A stretch of 64,000 bases of DNA from Parvibaculaceae bacterium (lineage in GTDB: Bacteria; Pseudomonadota; Alphaproteobacteria; Parvibaculales; Parvibaculaceae), in NCBI GenBank assembly GCA_019636015.1, contig JAHBYJ010000001.1, forward strand, positions 2,170,066 to 2,234,065. The letters run 5' to 3'. The position numbers were made by a program, and so were the translations under genes. Each line of letters starts with the position of its first letter. The stretch's first letter is position 1. Of the stretch, positions 28,090 through 37,246 are shown one piece after another. Under the pieces are notes generated by a model. It did not search any database. It was not told the DNA's origin and worked only from the letters and a program-made list of their open reading frames with translations.

Positions 28090-28704
28090 TCAGTAGATGT
28101 TCTGAGCCGCGACCATGGAGAAGAGCATGGGCACGGAGAGCATCGTGTTGGTGCGCGAGAAGAGCATCGCGGTGCGCGCCGCGGCGGGCTTCTGCTCAGC
28201 CGGAGCATCGACGATACCGAGCGCGATCTTCTGGTTCGGCCAGATCACGAACCAGACGTTGAACCACATGATCGTGCCGAGCCACATGCCGATGCCGATC
28301 GCGATGTGCTTCGGCACGGCGAAGCCTTCCGACGCGCCGAGCGTATAGGCGGAGATCAGATAGCCGTTCAGCATGGCAAGGATGATGCCGGTGATGATGG
28401 TGGCCATCGCCCCCCAGCGGAACCAGAAGAGCGCCGCCGGTGCGATCACCTTGCTGACGGCGGGCTTCTGCTCGTCCGGGATCTTCGGCATGTTCGGAAT
28501 CTGCACGAAGTTGAAATACCAGAGCAGGCCGATCCACATCACGCCGCTGATGACGTGCAGCCAGCGGAAGACAAAGGCCCAGAAGGCCTGGCCAAGTGCG
28601 GCCCCGTCCCAGTCGTTCCAGTTGAGATAAAGCAGCAGCAGAACCGCCGCGAGCACGAAACCGGCGATTACCGTGTTCCGCAGGGATGTGAGAATGGATG
28701 CCAT
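28090..28704 (-). CDS. PuuD/DUF989-type integral membrane protein without cytochrome domain
   Basis: A 204-residue membrane protein with about five hydrophobic segments, containing FRWLHVISGVMWIGLLWYFN and WLGTIMWFNVWFVIWPNQK. These match the N-terminal membrane part of PuuD-type urate hydroxylase (COG3748), which normally continues into a C-terminal cytochrome c domain with CxxCH. That domain is absent here and in the flanking frames, so urate oxidation is doubtful; many bacteria have such short versions. Several membrane His and Trp residues could bind haem. Start ATG 28704. It is a monocistronic unit ending in the strong terminator at 28044. Confidence 0.75.
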   Translation of the reverse strand: MASILTSLRNTVIAGFVLAAVLLLLYLNWNDWDGAALGQAFWAFVFRWLHVISGVMWIGLLWYFNFVQIPNMPKIPDEQKPAVSKVIAPAALFWFRWGAMATIITGIILAMLNGYLISAYTLGASEGFAVPKHIAIGIGMWLGTIMWFNVWFVIWPNQKIALGIVDAPAEQKPAAARTAMLFSRTNTMLSVPMLFSMVAAQNIY

Positions 28705-28879
28705 GAACTTCCCCTTCCGGTTGCCAACCGCCGCCCGTATGACCGCAGGGAGAACGGGAAAAACCCAACGCCCTGAAAGCCCGTGCCGGCGTGTCCCCTT
28801 TTTATCTGCGACTCAGTGTCGCGAAACTGGGAGAAAACTAGGAGCTTCCGGCGCAAAAGCCAAGCCCGGCAATCGGACT

Positions 28880-29254
28880 TTAGGGAACCGCGATGAGAGC
28901 CGCGGCCACACGGCGATTTTCGGAGAGCATGAGGTTATAGGTCCGGCAGGCGGCGTCAGTCGCCATGACATCGGGAAAGATGGTGTGCGATTCGAGATAG
29001 CGACGGGCCGAAGCCGGCAGAAAGGCCGTCTCGGCGCCAGCCCCGACAATCAGGAAGTCGAATTCGCGTGATGCGTTCACAATGGCCGCAAATGAAGCTG
29101 CCGTCGCATCCTCGACGCTGCGTACCGCCCAGGGGAACAAGCCCTGCGGCGTGACGATCACCGAGCCCTCGAAACGCTGGCCCGCCAGCCGGAAGCCGCC
29201 ATCGCCGTAAGCATCAACAAATGGCTGTCCGTCGAAACGCGGCCGGATCGCCAT
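28880..29254 (-). CDS. Mth938-like / NDUFAF3-like protein
   Basis: A 124-residue Mth938-like (DUF498) protein, the fold of mitochondrial complex I assembly factor NDUFAF3. It contains GGFRLAGQRFEGSVIVTPQG, then DFLIVGAGAETAFLPA and a C-terminal AACRTYNLMLSENRRVAAALI. Start ATG 29254, two bases after the secF stop, so it is translated as the last gene of the yajC-secD-secF transcript. Linkage of this family to secDF is a known alphaproteobacterial pattern. No catalytic residues are known; it probably acts as an assembly factor. Confidence 0.88.
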   Translation of the reverse strand: MAIRPRFDGQPFVDAYGDGGFRLAGQRFEGSVIVTPQGLFPWAVRSVEDATAASFAAIVNASREFDFLIVGAGAETAFLPASARRYLESHTIFPDVMATDAACRTYNLMLSENRRVAAALIAVP

Positions 29255-29256
29255 GC

Positions 29257-30204
29257 TCAGGCCCCGGCCGTCTTCTCCTTCGATCCCTTTTCGGCTGCAC
29301 CCGAGCTGTCGCGCGTCACACCGATGGCGAGCAGCACCGGCGCGCCGACGAAGATCGAGGAATAGGTGCCGATGAAAATGCCGAAGATCATCGCGAAGGT
29401 GAAATCGCGAAGCACCGCGCCCCCGAAGATGAAAAGCGCGGCCAGCGCCAGCAGCGTGGTGCCGGACGTCATGACCGTGCGCGACAAGGTCTGGTTGATC
29501 GAGAGATCAAGCAGGTCGCCGAGATCCATCTTCTTGTACTTCCGCAAATTCTCGCGAATGCGGTCATAGACGATGACGGTGTCGTTCATCGAATAACCGA
29601 CGATGGTCAGAAGCGCGGCGATGGACGCCAGGCTGAATTCGAGCTGCAGGATGCAGAAGATGCCGATCGTCGCCATCACGTCATGGACCAGCGATATGAC
29701 GGAGCCGAGCGCGAACTGCCACTCGAAACGGAACCAGATATAGATCAGCATCAGAACGACCGAGATCACAACGGCAAGAATGCCATCCTGAACGAGTTCA
29801 CCGCTGACCTGCGGGCCGACGACTTCCACGCGGCGGTATTCGACGGCCCGGTCGCCAAGCTCCGCCCGGATCGTGTCAACGACGCGCTGCGAAGCGCGTT
29901 CGTCGCCATCCTCAGGCGCCTGCACACGGATCAGAACATCATCGGCCTGGCCGAATTCCTGAATCTGGATCTCGCCAAGCCCCAGCCCGCCGAGATCGGA
30001 ACGCAATTCAGCGATGTCAGCGGGACCGTCCGTTGAAATTTCGATCAGGATGCCGCCGGTGAAATCGATGCCGAAATTAAGCCCGCGCGTGAAAAGGAGC
30101 ACGGTCGAGGCGATCACAACCACAAGGGAAAGCGACACGGCGATGTGCCGCCACTTCACGAACGGGATATGCGTATCGTCGGGAATGAGTTTCAGAAGGC
30201 GCAT
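29257..30204 (-). CDS. secF: Protein translocase subunit SecF
   Basis: A 315-residue RND-like membrane protein which with SecD uses the proton gradient to pull proteins through SecYEG. It has an N-terminal span, a periplasmic domain starting near the FTGGILIEISTD motif, and five spans in the second half with SMNDTVIVYDRIRENLRK, the family signature. Start ATG 30204, 21 bases after the secD stop. The order yajC-secD-secF is conserved. Confidence 0.96.
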   Translation of the reverse strand: MRLLKLIPDDTHIPFVKWRHIAVSLSLVVVIASTVLLFTRGLNFGIDFTGGILIEISTDGPADIAELRSDLGGLGLGEIQIQEFGQADDVLIRVQAPEDGDERASQRVVDTIRAELGDRAVEYRRVEVVGPQVSGELVQDGILAVVISVVLMLIYIWFRFEWQFALGSVISLVHDVMATIGIFCILQLEFSLASIAALLTIVGYSMNDTVIVYDRIRENLRKYKKMDLGDLLDLSINQTLSRTVMTSGTTLLALAALFIFGGAVLRDFTFAMIFGIFIGTYSSIFVGAPVLLAIGVTRDSSGAAEKGSKEKTAGA

Positions 30205-30225
30205 GAGGATAATCCTCTCCCGGCG

Positions 30226-31833
30226 TTACAAAACGATCGCCTTCGGCCGGCGGCGACGCAACCAGACCGAAATCATGAGGCGGTTCACGGTATAGGCCGT
30301 GAAGACGGAGGTGATGATGCCGATGGCGAGCGTGACGGCGAAGCCGCGCACGGGCCCGGTTCCCAACTGGAACAGGATTGCCGCCGAAATCAACGTGGTG
30401 ATATTCGCATCGAGGATCGAGGACAGTGCCTTGTTATAACCCGTCTCGATCGCCTGTATCGGCCCCTTGCCCTGCAAGGTTTCCTCGCGGATACGCTCGT
30501 AGATGAGAACGTTCGCATCCACGGCCATACCGATGGTGAGCACGATACCCGCGATACCGGGAAGCGTGAGCGTTGCCTGCAGCACCGAAAGGATCGCAAA
30601 CAGCATCAGCACGTTCAGCGCCAGCGCGGCCACAGCAAGCACGCCGAAAAATCCGTAACTGGCAATCATGAACACGACAACCGCGGTTGCGCCGATCAGC
30701 GCGGCGATTTCGCCGGCCGCAATCGAGTCCGCGCCAAGGCCCGGACCCACGGTCCGCTCTTCCAGAATGGTGATGTCGACAGGCAGCGCACCGGAGCGCA
30801 GAAGGATTGCGAGGTTCGTCGCCGACTGAACGGTGAAGCTGCCGCTGATCTGACCTTGCCCGCCCGTGATCGGCTCATTGATGCGCGGCGCGCTGATGAC
30901 CTCATTGTCGAGGACAATGGCAAAGGGGCGGCCGACATTCTCTCGCGTCACATCGCCGAACTGGCGACCGCCGATATTGTCGAAGCGGAAATTGACGACA
31001 GGTTCCCCCGTACGCTGGTCGAAACCGGGGCTTGCATCGCGCAGCCTGTCGCCACCGACCATGATCCGCCGCTCGACCAGATAAGGCACGCGGGGCTCGT
31101 CCGACGAGTAGAGAATTTCCGTGCCGGCGGGAACGGTGCGCGTGGCAATCGCCTGCTGCGCCGACATGGCGTTGCTGACCAGGCGGAAATTCATCCGCGC
31201 CGTGCGGCCGAGAAGTTCCTTGAGCTGCTGCGGATTTTCGAGTCCCGGCACCTGCACGAGAATGCGGTCCGCGCCCTGCCGTTGAATGACGGGCTCCGTG
31301 GTGCCGAGTTCGTCGATGCGGCGGCGCACGATTTCGATGGACTGTTCGACCGCCGCCTGAAGCTGCGCGAGCTTCGCCGCCTCGGTGACGGCGACCTCGA
31401 TCCGCTGGCCCGTTGCCCGCACGATGAGATCGCGTTCCGGAACGCCGGAGAACATGTTTCCGGAAACGGTCGTCGCAAGACCATCGATCGCCTTCCGCGC
31501 CGTCTCGACATCTTCGGCACGAGTGACCGACACCGCCACCATGCCGCCCTGAATGCCGAGACCGGTATAAGGCACCCGCGCATCGCGCAGCGTATTGCGA
31601 ACCTCGTTTACGAGGTCCTGCAGGCGCGACTGCTCAAGCCCGGCCGTATCGAGGCCGAGAAGCATGTAGGAACCGCCGCGCAGGTCGAGGCCGAGATTGA
31701 TCTGCTTGTTCGGAAGCCAGCCCGGCACGTTCTCGAGCTTGTCCCGCGGGACGAAGTTCGGCATCGAGTAGGCGAGCCCGGCAAAGCAGAGCAGGCAGAT
31801 AAGGATAACCTTCCAGCGTTCGAAATAGAGCAT
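30226..31833 (-). CDS. secD: Protein translocase subunit SecD
   Basis: A 535-residue partner of SecF. It has an N-terminal span (about residues 7-25), a large periplasmic part starting LGLDLRGGSYMLLGLDT (the characteristic D-L-x-G-G), and six C-terminal spans with GMAVDANVLIYERIREE, diagnostic of SecD. It helps the late steps of protein export across the inner membrane. Start ATG 31833, 39 bases after the yajC stop. Confidence 0.97.
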   Translation of the reverse strand: MLYFERWKVILICLLCFAGLAYSMPNFVPRDKLENVPGWLPNKQINLGLDLRGGSYMLLGLDTAGLEQSRLQDLVNEVRNTLRDARVPYTGLGIQGGMVAVSVTRAEDVETARKAIDGLATTVSGNMFSGVPERDLIVRATGQRIEVAVTEAAKLAQLQAAVEQSIEIVRRRIDELGTTEPVIQRQGADRILVQVPGLENPQQLKELLGRTARMNFRLVSNAMSAQQAIATRTVPAGTEILYSSDEPRVPYLVERRIMVGGDRLRDASPGFDQRTGEPVVNFRFDNIGGRQFGDVTRENVGRPFAIVLDNEVISAPRINEPITGGQGQISGSFTVQSATNLAILLRSGALPVDITILEERTVGPGLGADSIAAGEIAALIGATAVVVFMIASYGFFGVLAVAALALNVLMLFAILSVLQATLTLPGIAGIVLTIGMAVDANVLIYERIREETLQGKGPIQAIETGYNKALSSILDANITTLISAAILFQLGTGPVRGFAVTLAIGIITSVFTAYTVNRLMISVWLRRRRPKAIVL

Positions 31834-31872
31834 TTCGTCCTCAGCCCCCTCCCCGGAGGTTCCGTTTCGCGC

Positions 31873-32187
31873 TTAAGAAGGCGTATTGGTATTTGCCGGA
31901 ACCGGCTCGGACTTCGACCGCACTTCGGCCAGCGTGCCCTTCACCACTCGCACGCGCACATTGTCCGCGATCTCGACCTGGATTTCCGCCTCGTCGACCT
32001 TGGTGACCTTGCCGACAAGCCCGCCGGCCGTGACCACCACATCGCCGCGGCGGACATTGGCGACCATCTCCCGGTGTTCCTTCACGCGGCGCTGCTGCGG
32101 CCGGAGGACCAGGAAATACATGATCGCGAAAAGCGCGATGAAAGGAAAAAGCTGGATCAGAAATTCGGTCGCGCCGCCGCCGCCCAT
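31873..32187 (-). CDS. yajC: Preprotein translocase accessory subunit YajC
   Basis: A 104-residue protein with a single N-terminal span (FLIQLFPFIALFAIMYFLVL) directly followed by RPQQRRVKEHREMVANVRRG, the YajC hallmark, and a small cytoplasmic beta domain (VVVTAGGLVGKVTKVD). It associates with SecDF. Start at ATG 32187, preceded by AGGAGA; the longer upstream frame has no ribosome site. A promoter at 32263-32290 drives it. Confidence 0.95.
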   Translation of the reverse strand: MGGGGATEFLIQLFPFIALFAIMYFLVLRPQQRRVKEHREMVANVRRGDVVVTAGGLVGKVTKVDEAEIQVEIADNVRVRVVKGTLAEVRSKSEPVPANTNTPS

Positions 32188-32262
32188 CAAGGTCTCCTGT
32201 TTAGCCTGTCGCGCGGCCGAACCTGAGGAAAACAGGGGCCGCAAATCGCCGGATTGCGCGGG

Positions 32263-32290
32263 ACTATACCGGCCGCAGGGCCATTTGCAA
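32263..32290 (-). promoter_or_regulatory. Candidate promoter of yajC-secD-secF
   Basis: On the minus strand TTGCAA (32290-32285) and TATAGT (32268-32263) are 16 bases apart. RNA would start near 32256, giving a leader of about 70 bases before yajC. The boxes are clear and nothing else explains them. Confidence 0.55.
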
Positions 32291-32326
32291 ACCAACCTCC
32301 GGAACCCGGTCCGGAGGGGCTAAGTT

Positions 32327-33268
32327 TTGGCATATAGAGAGTTTTCCGGCCTTTCCCCGGGTGCTAGGGTGCGCCCCTCCAGCCTCAACGGACCAAGCCC
32401 CTCAGCCGTGAATTCAGACCCCGCCATAGAGCCCCTGCTCCGCCGCATCGCCGAAGCGCTGGAACGCCTCTCCCCGCCCGAGAAGCCGGACAGCGGCTTC
32501 GACGCTGCGGACGCTTTCGTGTGGAATGCCGCGACGGGGCGCCAGGACCCAGTGCCGCAAGTGGCGCGGGTCGATCTCTCGCTGATCCGCGGCGTGGACC
32601 GGCTGCGCGACATCCTCCTCGACAATACGCGGCGCTTCGCCCGCGGCCTGCCCGCCAACAACGCGCTTCTCTGGGGTGCGCGCGGCATGGGCAAAAGCTC
32701 GCTCGTGAAGGCCGCGCACGCGGCGGTAAATGCGGAAGCGCCGAAAAGCCTGATCCTGATCGAAATTCACCGCGAGGACATCGAGAGCCTGCCGCGGCTG
32801 ATGAACCTGCTCCGCAAGGAAAAGCGCCGCGCCATCGTCTTCTGCGACGATCTTTCCTTCGACCGGGACGACACCAGCTACAAATCGCTCAAGGCTGTGC
32901 TGGAAGGCGGCATCGAAGGGCGTCCCTCGAACGTGATCTTCTACGCTACCTCGAACCGACGCCACCTGATGCCGCGCGACATGATGGAGAACGAGCGCTC
33001 GACGGCCATCAACCCGTCGGAGGCGGTGGAGGAAAAGGTCTCATTGTCGGACCGTTTCGGCCTCTGGCTGGGCTTCCACAATTGCAGCCAGGACGACTAT
33101 CTGGAGATGGTGGCAGGCTATGCGCGCCATTTCGGCCTGAAAATTCCGGATGAAGCGCTCCGGGCGGAAGCGGTCGAATGGGCAGCGACGCGCGGCGCCC
33201 GTTCCGGCCGCGTTGCCTGGCAATTCATTCAGGACCTGGCGGGCCGGCTCGGGCAGACGCTCGGCTGA
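32327..33268 (+). CDS. AAA-type ATPase of the DUF815 family
   Basis: A 313-residue P-loop ATPase. Walker A WGARGMGKSS is near residues 116-125, Walker B IVFCDDLSFD near 168, and YATSNRRHLMPRDM follows as the sensor region; these identify DUF815, an AAA family of unknown role. No signal peptide; cytoplasmic. The start is unusual: TTG 32327 with a strong GGAGG nine bases before it; GTG 32408 is the alternative, removing 27 residues. The ribosome site is inside a hairpin (32296-32317). It is divergent from yajC and convergent with the NlpD-like gene. Confidence 0.85.
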   Translation: MAYREFSGLSPGARVRPSSLNGPSPSAVNSDPAIEPLLRRIAEALERLSPPEKPDSGFDAADAFVWNAATGRQDPVPQVARVDLSLIRGVDRLRDILLDNTRRFARGLPANNALLWGARGMGKSSLVKAAHAAVNAEAPKSLILIEIHREDIESLPRLMNLLRKEKRRAIVFCDDLSFDRDDTSYKSLKAVLEGGIEGRPSNVIFYATSNRRHLMPRDMMENERSTAINPSEAVEEKVSLSDRFGLWLGFHNCSQDDYLEMVAGYARHFGLKIPDEALRAEAVEWAATRGARSGRVAWQFIQDLAGRLGQTLG

Positions 33269-33271
33269 CGC

Positions 33272-34264
33272 TTACATGCCGATGATCCCTTGCGGGTCCA
33301 CCGGCTTTGCACCCTGACGGATTTCGAAATGCACCTGCGGCGACACCACGCTGCCGGAGTTGCCGGCATGGGCGATGGTCTGGCCGCGCATCACCGTGTC
33401 GCCGCGGCTGACCAGCAGCTTGCTGTTATGCGCATAGGCCGTCACCCAGCCATTGTCGTGGCGGATGAGCAAGAGATTGCCGTACCCCTTCAGTTCATTG
33501 CCTGCATAGGCCACGACGCCGCTTTGCGACGCCTTTACGGGCGCACCCATTTCGGCGGCAATATTGATGCCGTCATTATGAAGCCCGTTCGCCTTGGGAC
33601 CGAAGGTCGAGAGGATCTTGCCCTGAATGGGCCATTGGAAGGCGCCTGCCGCCGCAGGGGGCGTCGGCAGCGGGTCGCGCGACACGGTCGGCGTGCTGGT
33701 CGTCGCGGGGGGCAGCGAAGCGACCTCCTGGCCGGCCACAGGGCGGGCAAGCGGCATACCCGCGCCACCGGCCGCAACGGGGGCGGAGGCGTGCTGCTGG
33801 GAGGCCGGGATCTGCAGCCTCTCGCCGACCTTGATCGTATAGGGCGGCGGAATCCGGTTGAGATTCGTCAGCGCCGCCACGCCCACATTGTATTGGCGGG
33901 AAATGCTCGACACCGTGTCACCGCGCTGAACCACGTGAAAGCGGCCGGCGGGGATCGTCAGACGCTGGCCCACTTCGATCCGATACGGCGCGGCCAGACG
34001 GTTCGCATCGATGACCGACCGGACCGGCACATCATGCGCACGGGAAATGCTGTAGACCGTGTCGCCGCGCTTCACGACATATGTGCCGCCCGGATGAACG
34101 GTCTCGATGGGCCGGGACTGGGGCGTATACGAGGAGGAGCTGCGGCCGCCGGAGCCGTCTTCCCACCACGGGCGCTGTCCGCCCCCGCAGGCGGCGAGCA
34201 AAAGCGCGAGGGCGAGGACAGCGCCCCGCCACATCGTCATCCGCATCTCGCCGAGCCGTCCCAT
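33272..34264 (-). CDS. NlpD-like lipoprotein with two LysM domains and a degenerate M23 domain
   Basis: A 330-residue lipoprotein (lipobox LLAAC, Cys26) with LysM repeats at about 60-105 and 108-153 that bind peptidoglycan and a C-terminal LytM/M23 domain from about 210. The zinc ligands of active LytM enzymes (HxGxD and HxH) are replaced by Asn230, Asn234 and Gln310, so it should not cut peptidoglycan itself but, like NlpD and EnvC, may activate amidases at the division site. Start ATG 34264; a second Met at codon 7 or 9 could be used. It is the last gene of the pcm-surE-serS-tat unit, 41 bases after pcm. Confidence 0.85.
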   Translation of the reverse strand: MGRLGEMRMTMWRGAVLALALLLAACGGGQRPWWEDGSGGRSSSSYTPQSRPIETVHPGGTYVVKRGDTVYSISRAHDVPVRSVIDANRLAAPYRIEVGQRLTIPAGRFHVVQRGDTVSSISRQYNVGVAALTNLNRIPPPYTIKVGERLQIPASQQHASAPVAAGGAGMPLARPVAGQEVASLPPATTSTPTVSRDPLPTPPAAAGAFQWPIQGKILSTFGPKANGLHNDGINIAAEMGAPVKASQSGVVAYAGNELKGYGNLLLIRHDNGWVTAYAHNSKLLVSRGDTVMRGQTIAHAGNSGSVVSPQVHFEIRQGAKPVDPQGIIGM

Positions 34265-34305
34265 AAGGCCTCGTTCCCCGCCAAAACCGGATCAGAATCC
34301 GCGCT

Positions 34306-34974
34306 TCACGACTCCTTGGCAACACCTTCCACCAGCGGCACGAACCGCACCGGCAGAAGTTCTTCCCGCTTCACACCTTCGGCGGTCCGCTCGATCCGCA
34401 CAAGCTTCTGTTCGCCCCGCCCGCCCGAAGTGGCAACAGGAACAATCATCAAGCCGCCTTCCTTCAACTGATCAACGAGCGTTTGCGGCACCGAAGGCGC
34501 AGCCGCGGTGACGATGATCCGATCGAAAGGCGCCTGCTCCGGCCAGCCCTTCGCCCCGTCGCCGACCTTGGCGGTGATGTTGTGAAGGCGCAATTCGTCG
34601 AATCGCTTCAGCGCATCGTTGAGCAGCGTCCGGTAGCGCTCGATCGTGTAGACCCGGCGGCAGAGCTTCGCCAGAACCGCGGCCTGATAGCCCGACCCCG
34701 TGCCCACTTCGAGCACTTTCATCCGCTCGCCGACATGAAGCTGCTCCGTCATATAGGCGACGATATAAGGCTGGCTGATGGTCTGGCCGCACTCGATGGG
34801 CAGCGCATGATCCTCATAGGCCTGCTTGCGGAATGTGCCGGCGATGAACTTCTCGCGGGGCACGCGCTCGATGGCAGACAGCACCCGCTTGTCGCGGATG
34901 CCCTGCTTGCGCAGCCCCATGATGAGTTCGATTTTCTCGTGCTCGATTTCATCCATGAGCGTGGTTTCGTTCAC
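34306..34974 (-). CDS. pcm: Protein-L-isoaspartate O-methyltransferase
   Basis: A 222-residue S-adenosylmethionine enzyme that methylates damaged isoaspartyl residues so that they can be repaired. Motifs: [38 protein letters not shown] (cofactor site) and the C-terminal [12 protein letters not shown]. The start is GTG 34974, overlapping the surE stop by four bases (GTGA) with GGAAGG just upstream; ATG 34956 lacks a ribosome site. The surE-pcm pair is a classic stress-survival unit. Confidence 0.93.
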   Translation of the reverse strand: MNETTLMDEIEHEKIELIMGLRKQGIRDKRVLSAIERVPREKFIAGTFRKQAYEDHALPIECGQTISQPYIVAYMTEQLHVGERMKVLEVGTGSGYQAAVLAKLCRRVYTIERYRTLLNDALKRFDELRLHNITAKVGDGAKGWPEQAPFDRIIVTAAAPSVPQTLVDQLKEGGLMIVPVATSGGRGEQKLVRIERTAEGVKREELLPVRFVPLVEGVAKES

Positions 34975-35804
34975 GGCGCCTTCCGGCTTGTCTTGCGCGG
35001 CTTGCGGGGTTTCGCCAGCGTGCCGAGCGCCTCGGAGAGCGCCTTCGATGTGCGGGAATGGGTGAGATCCATATGGAGCGGCGTGATCGAGATGCGACCC
35101 TCGTAGATCGCGCGGAGATCGGTCCCCTGCGGCGGATTGCTGAGGATACGCTCGAAGCCGAGCCAGTAATAAGGGTTGTTGCGCGCGTCGATGCGCTCTT
35201 CCACGCGGACGAGCGACTGGTCGCGCTTGCCCTGCCGCGTCACCTCGATACCGGTGACGGAAGCGGGCACCACATCCGGGAAGTTCACATTGATGAGAAC
35301 TTCCTCCGGCCATCCCGCCGCGACGAGCTTCTGAATGATCTCCGGCGCGAAATGTTCCGCCGTTGCCCATTTCACATTGGCGTGGCCGGAAAAGCCGAAG
35401 GCCTGGCTGAGCGCGATGGAGGGCACGCCAAGCTGGGTCCCTTCCATGGCTGCTGCGATCGTGCCCGAATAGGTCACGTCGTCGGCGATGTTCTGCCCGC
35501 GGTTTACCCCGGACAGCACGAGATCGGGCGGCGTATCCATCATGATATGGCGGATGGCCATGAGCACGCAGTCGGACGGCGTGCCGCGCACGGCATATTT
35601 TCTCGCCGAGAGCTTGCGCACGCGGAGCGGATTGGCGAGCGACAGCGAATGCGCCGAACCGCTCTGCTCTTCTTCGGGTGCGACGACCCAGACATCCGAT
35701 GAGAGCTTGCGTGCGATCTTTTCGAGCGCCTTCAGCCCCGGCGCATGAATGCCGTCATCATTGGTGACCAGGATACGCAGGCCTTTGGTGACTGACTTAG
35801 CCAT
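34971..35804 (-). CDS. surE: 5'-nucleotidase SurE
   Basis: A 277-residue nucleotidase that removes phosphate from nucleoside monophosphates in stationary phase. Metal ligands appear in [12 protein letters not shown] (Asp-Asp), then SGSAHSLSL (Ser) and [19 protein letters not shown] (Asn). Start is ATG 35804, which overlaps the 3' end of serS by eight bases. The C-terminal tail is basic and Lys/Pro-rich ([11 protein letters not shown]). It is coupled by overlap to both neighbours. Confidence 0.95.
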   Translation of the reverse strand: MAKSVTKGLRILVTNDDGIHAPGLKALEKIARKLSSDVWVVAPEEEQSGSAHSLSLANPLRVRKLSARKYAVRGTPSDCVLMAIRHIMMDTPPDLVLSGVNRGQNIADDVTYSGTIAAAMEGTQLGVPSIALSQAFGFSGHANVKWATAEHFAPEIIQKLVAAGWPEEVLINVNFPDVVPASVTGIEVTRQGKRDQSLVRVEERIDARNNPYYWLGFERILSNPPQGTDLRAIYEGRISITPLHMDLTHSRTSKALSEALGTLAKPRKPRKTSRKAP

Positions 35805-37104
35805 GAGGTGCAATGACCTCCAGCCCGCCCATATAGGGCTTCAGCACGTCAGGCACGGCGATGGTGCCGTCTTCCTGCTGATAGTTCTCCATGACGGCGA
35901 TCAGCGTGCGGCCGACGGCGAGGCCGGAACCGTTCAGCGTGTGGACGAAGCGCGTCGACTTCTCACCCTTCGGCCGGTAGCGCGCATTCATCCGCCGCGC
36001 CTGGAAGTCGCCGCAGACCGAGCAGGAGGAAATCTCGCGGAATGCGTTCTGTCCTGGCAGCCAGACCTCGATGTCATAGGTCTTGCGCGAGGCGAAGCCC
36101 ATGTCGCCGGTCGAGAGCACCATCACCCGGTAGTGAAGATCGAGCCGCTTCAGCACTTCCTCGGCGCAGGCGAGCATCCGCTCATGCTCCTCGCCCGAAT
36201 TTTCCGGCGTAGTGATCGACACAAGTTCAACCTTGGAGAACTGGTGTTGGCGGATCATGCCGCGCGTATCGCGCCCCGCTGCGCCGGCCTCGGCGCGGAA
36301 GCATGCTGTATAGGCCGTGAAGCGCTTCGGCAGTTCCTCTTCCGTGAGAATGCTCTCGCGCACCAGATTGGTCAGCGGCACTTCGGCGGTGGGGATGAGC
36401 CAGTATTTTTCCTGATCGTCCCTGCTCTGGCCCTTGAACGTCGCGAACTGATCGTCGGCGAATTTCGGAAGCTGCGCCGTGCCGAACATCGCGTCGTCGC
36501 GCACCATCAGCGGCGGCATGACTTCCTCATAGCCGAACTCGCTGGTGTGAAGATCGACCATGAAGTTGCCGATGGCGCGTTCGAGCCGGGCGAGCGGGCC
36601 CTTGAGCACCGTGAAGCGCGCGCCGGACATTTTCGCCGCCGTCTCGAAATCCATGAAGCCGAGCGCCTCGCCGAGCTCGAAATGTTCTTTCGCGGCGAAG
36701 TTCATCGACCGCGCGGCGCCATGCGTGTGGCGCACCACATTGGCGCTCTCGTCAGGCCCGACCGGCACATCGTCCTGAGGAATATTGGGGATCGAGGCGA
36801 GCGCGGCGTCGAGCTCGGCATTGACCGCCCGCTCCTTCTCCTCGCCCTCCTGGATGGCGTTCTTGATGCCCGCCACTTCGTCCATCAGGCTCTGGGCCAG
36901 CGCCTCGTCCTTCTTCGCCTTGGCCTGACCGATCTGCTTCGAGGCATCGTTGCGGCGCTGCTGCAATTCCTGCAGAGAGGTGATGATGGCGCGGCGGCGC
37001 TCGTCGATCTCGATCAGACGAGCCGATAGCGGTTCGAGCCCGCGCTTGGCGAGCCCCGCGTCGAAGGCTTGGGCGTCTTCGCGGATGGCCTTGATGTCGA
37101 ACAT
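35797..37104 (-). CDS. serS: Seryl-tRNA synthetase
   Basis: A 435-residue class II aminoacyl-tRNA synthetase. The N-terminal coiled-coil arm (residues about 25-105, [20 protein letters not shown]) grips the long variable arm of tRNA-Ser; motif 2 reads [20 protein letters not shown] and motif 3 [17 protein letters not shown]. Start ATG 37104 ([14 protein letters not shown]); the long open frame upstream runs through tatC sequence and has no start support. The ribosome site GAGG is four bases before it. Confidence 0.96.
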   Translation of the reverse strand: MFDIKAIREDAQAFDAGLAKRGLEPLSARLIEIDERRRAIITSLQELQQRRNDASKQIGQAKAKKDEALAQSLMDEVAGIKNAIQEGEEKERAVNAELDAALASIPNIPQDDVPVGPDESANVVRHTHGAARSMNFAAKEHFELGEALGFMDFETAAKMSGARFTVLKGPLARLERAIGNFMVDLHTSEFGYEEVMPPLMVRDDAMFGTAQLPKFADDQFATFKGQSRDDQEKYWLIPTAEVPLTNLVRESILTEEELPKRFTAYTACFRAEAGAAGRDTRGMIRQHQFSKVELVSITTPENSGEEHERMLACAEEVLKRLDLHYRVMVLSTGDMGFASRKTYDIEVWLPGQNAFREISSCSVCGDFQARRMNARYRPKGEKSTRFVHTLNGSGLAVGRTLIAVMENYQQEDGTIAVPDVLKPYMGGLEVIAPHG

Positions 37105-37246
37105 GACACCTCGAAGGAGGAAAGGAATATCGCGGAACATAGGCGAAATCCGGCCCGAATCAGCGATGGCCGGGACTCCCCGTTTTCGGCGCCCTGTATA
37201 GGCGGAAAGGCCCGGAGCGTCCAGACGAGCCGCACCTGCCGGAGGC

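Noticed and set aside
30145..32226. A 693-codon plus-strand frame opposite secD-secF
   Set aside because: Explained by yajC-secD-secF on the other strand; no recognisable domain.
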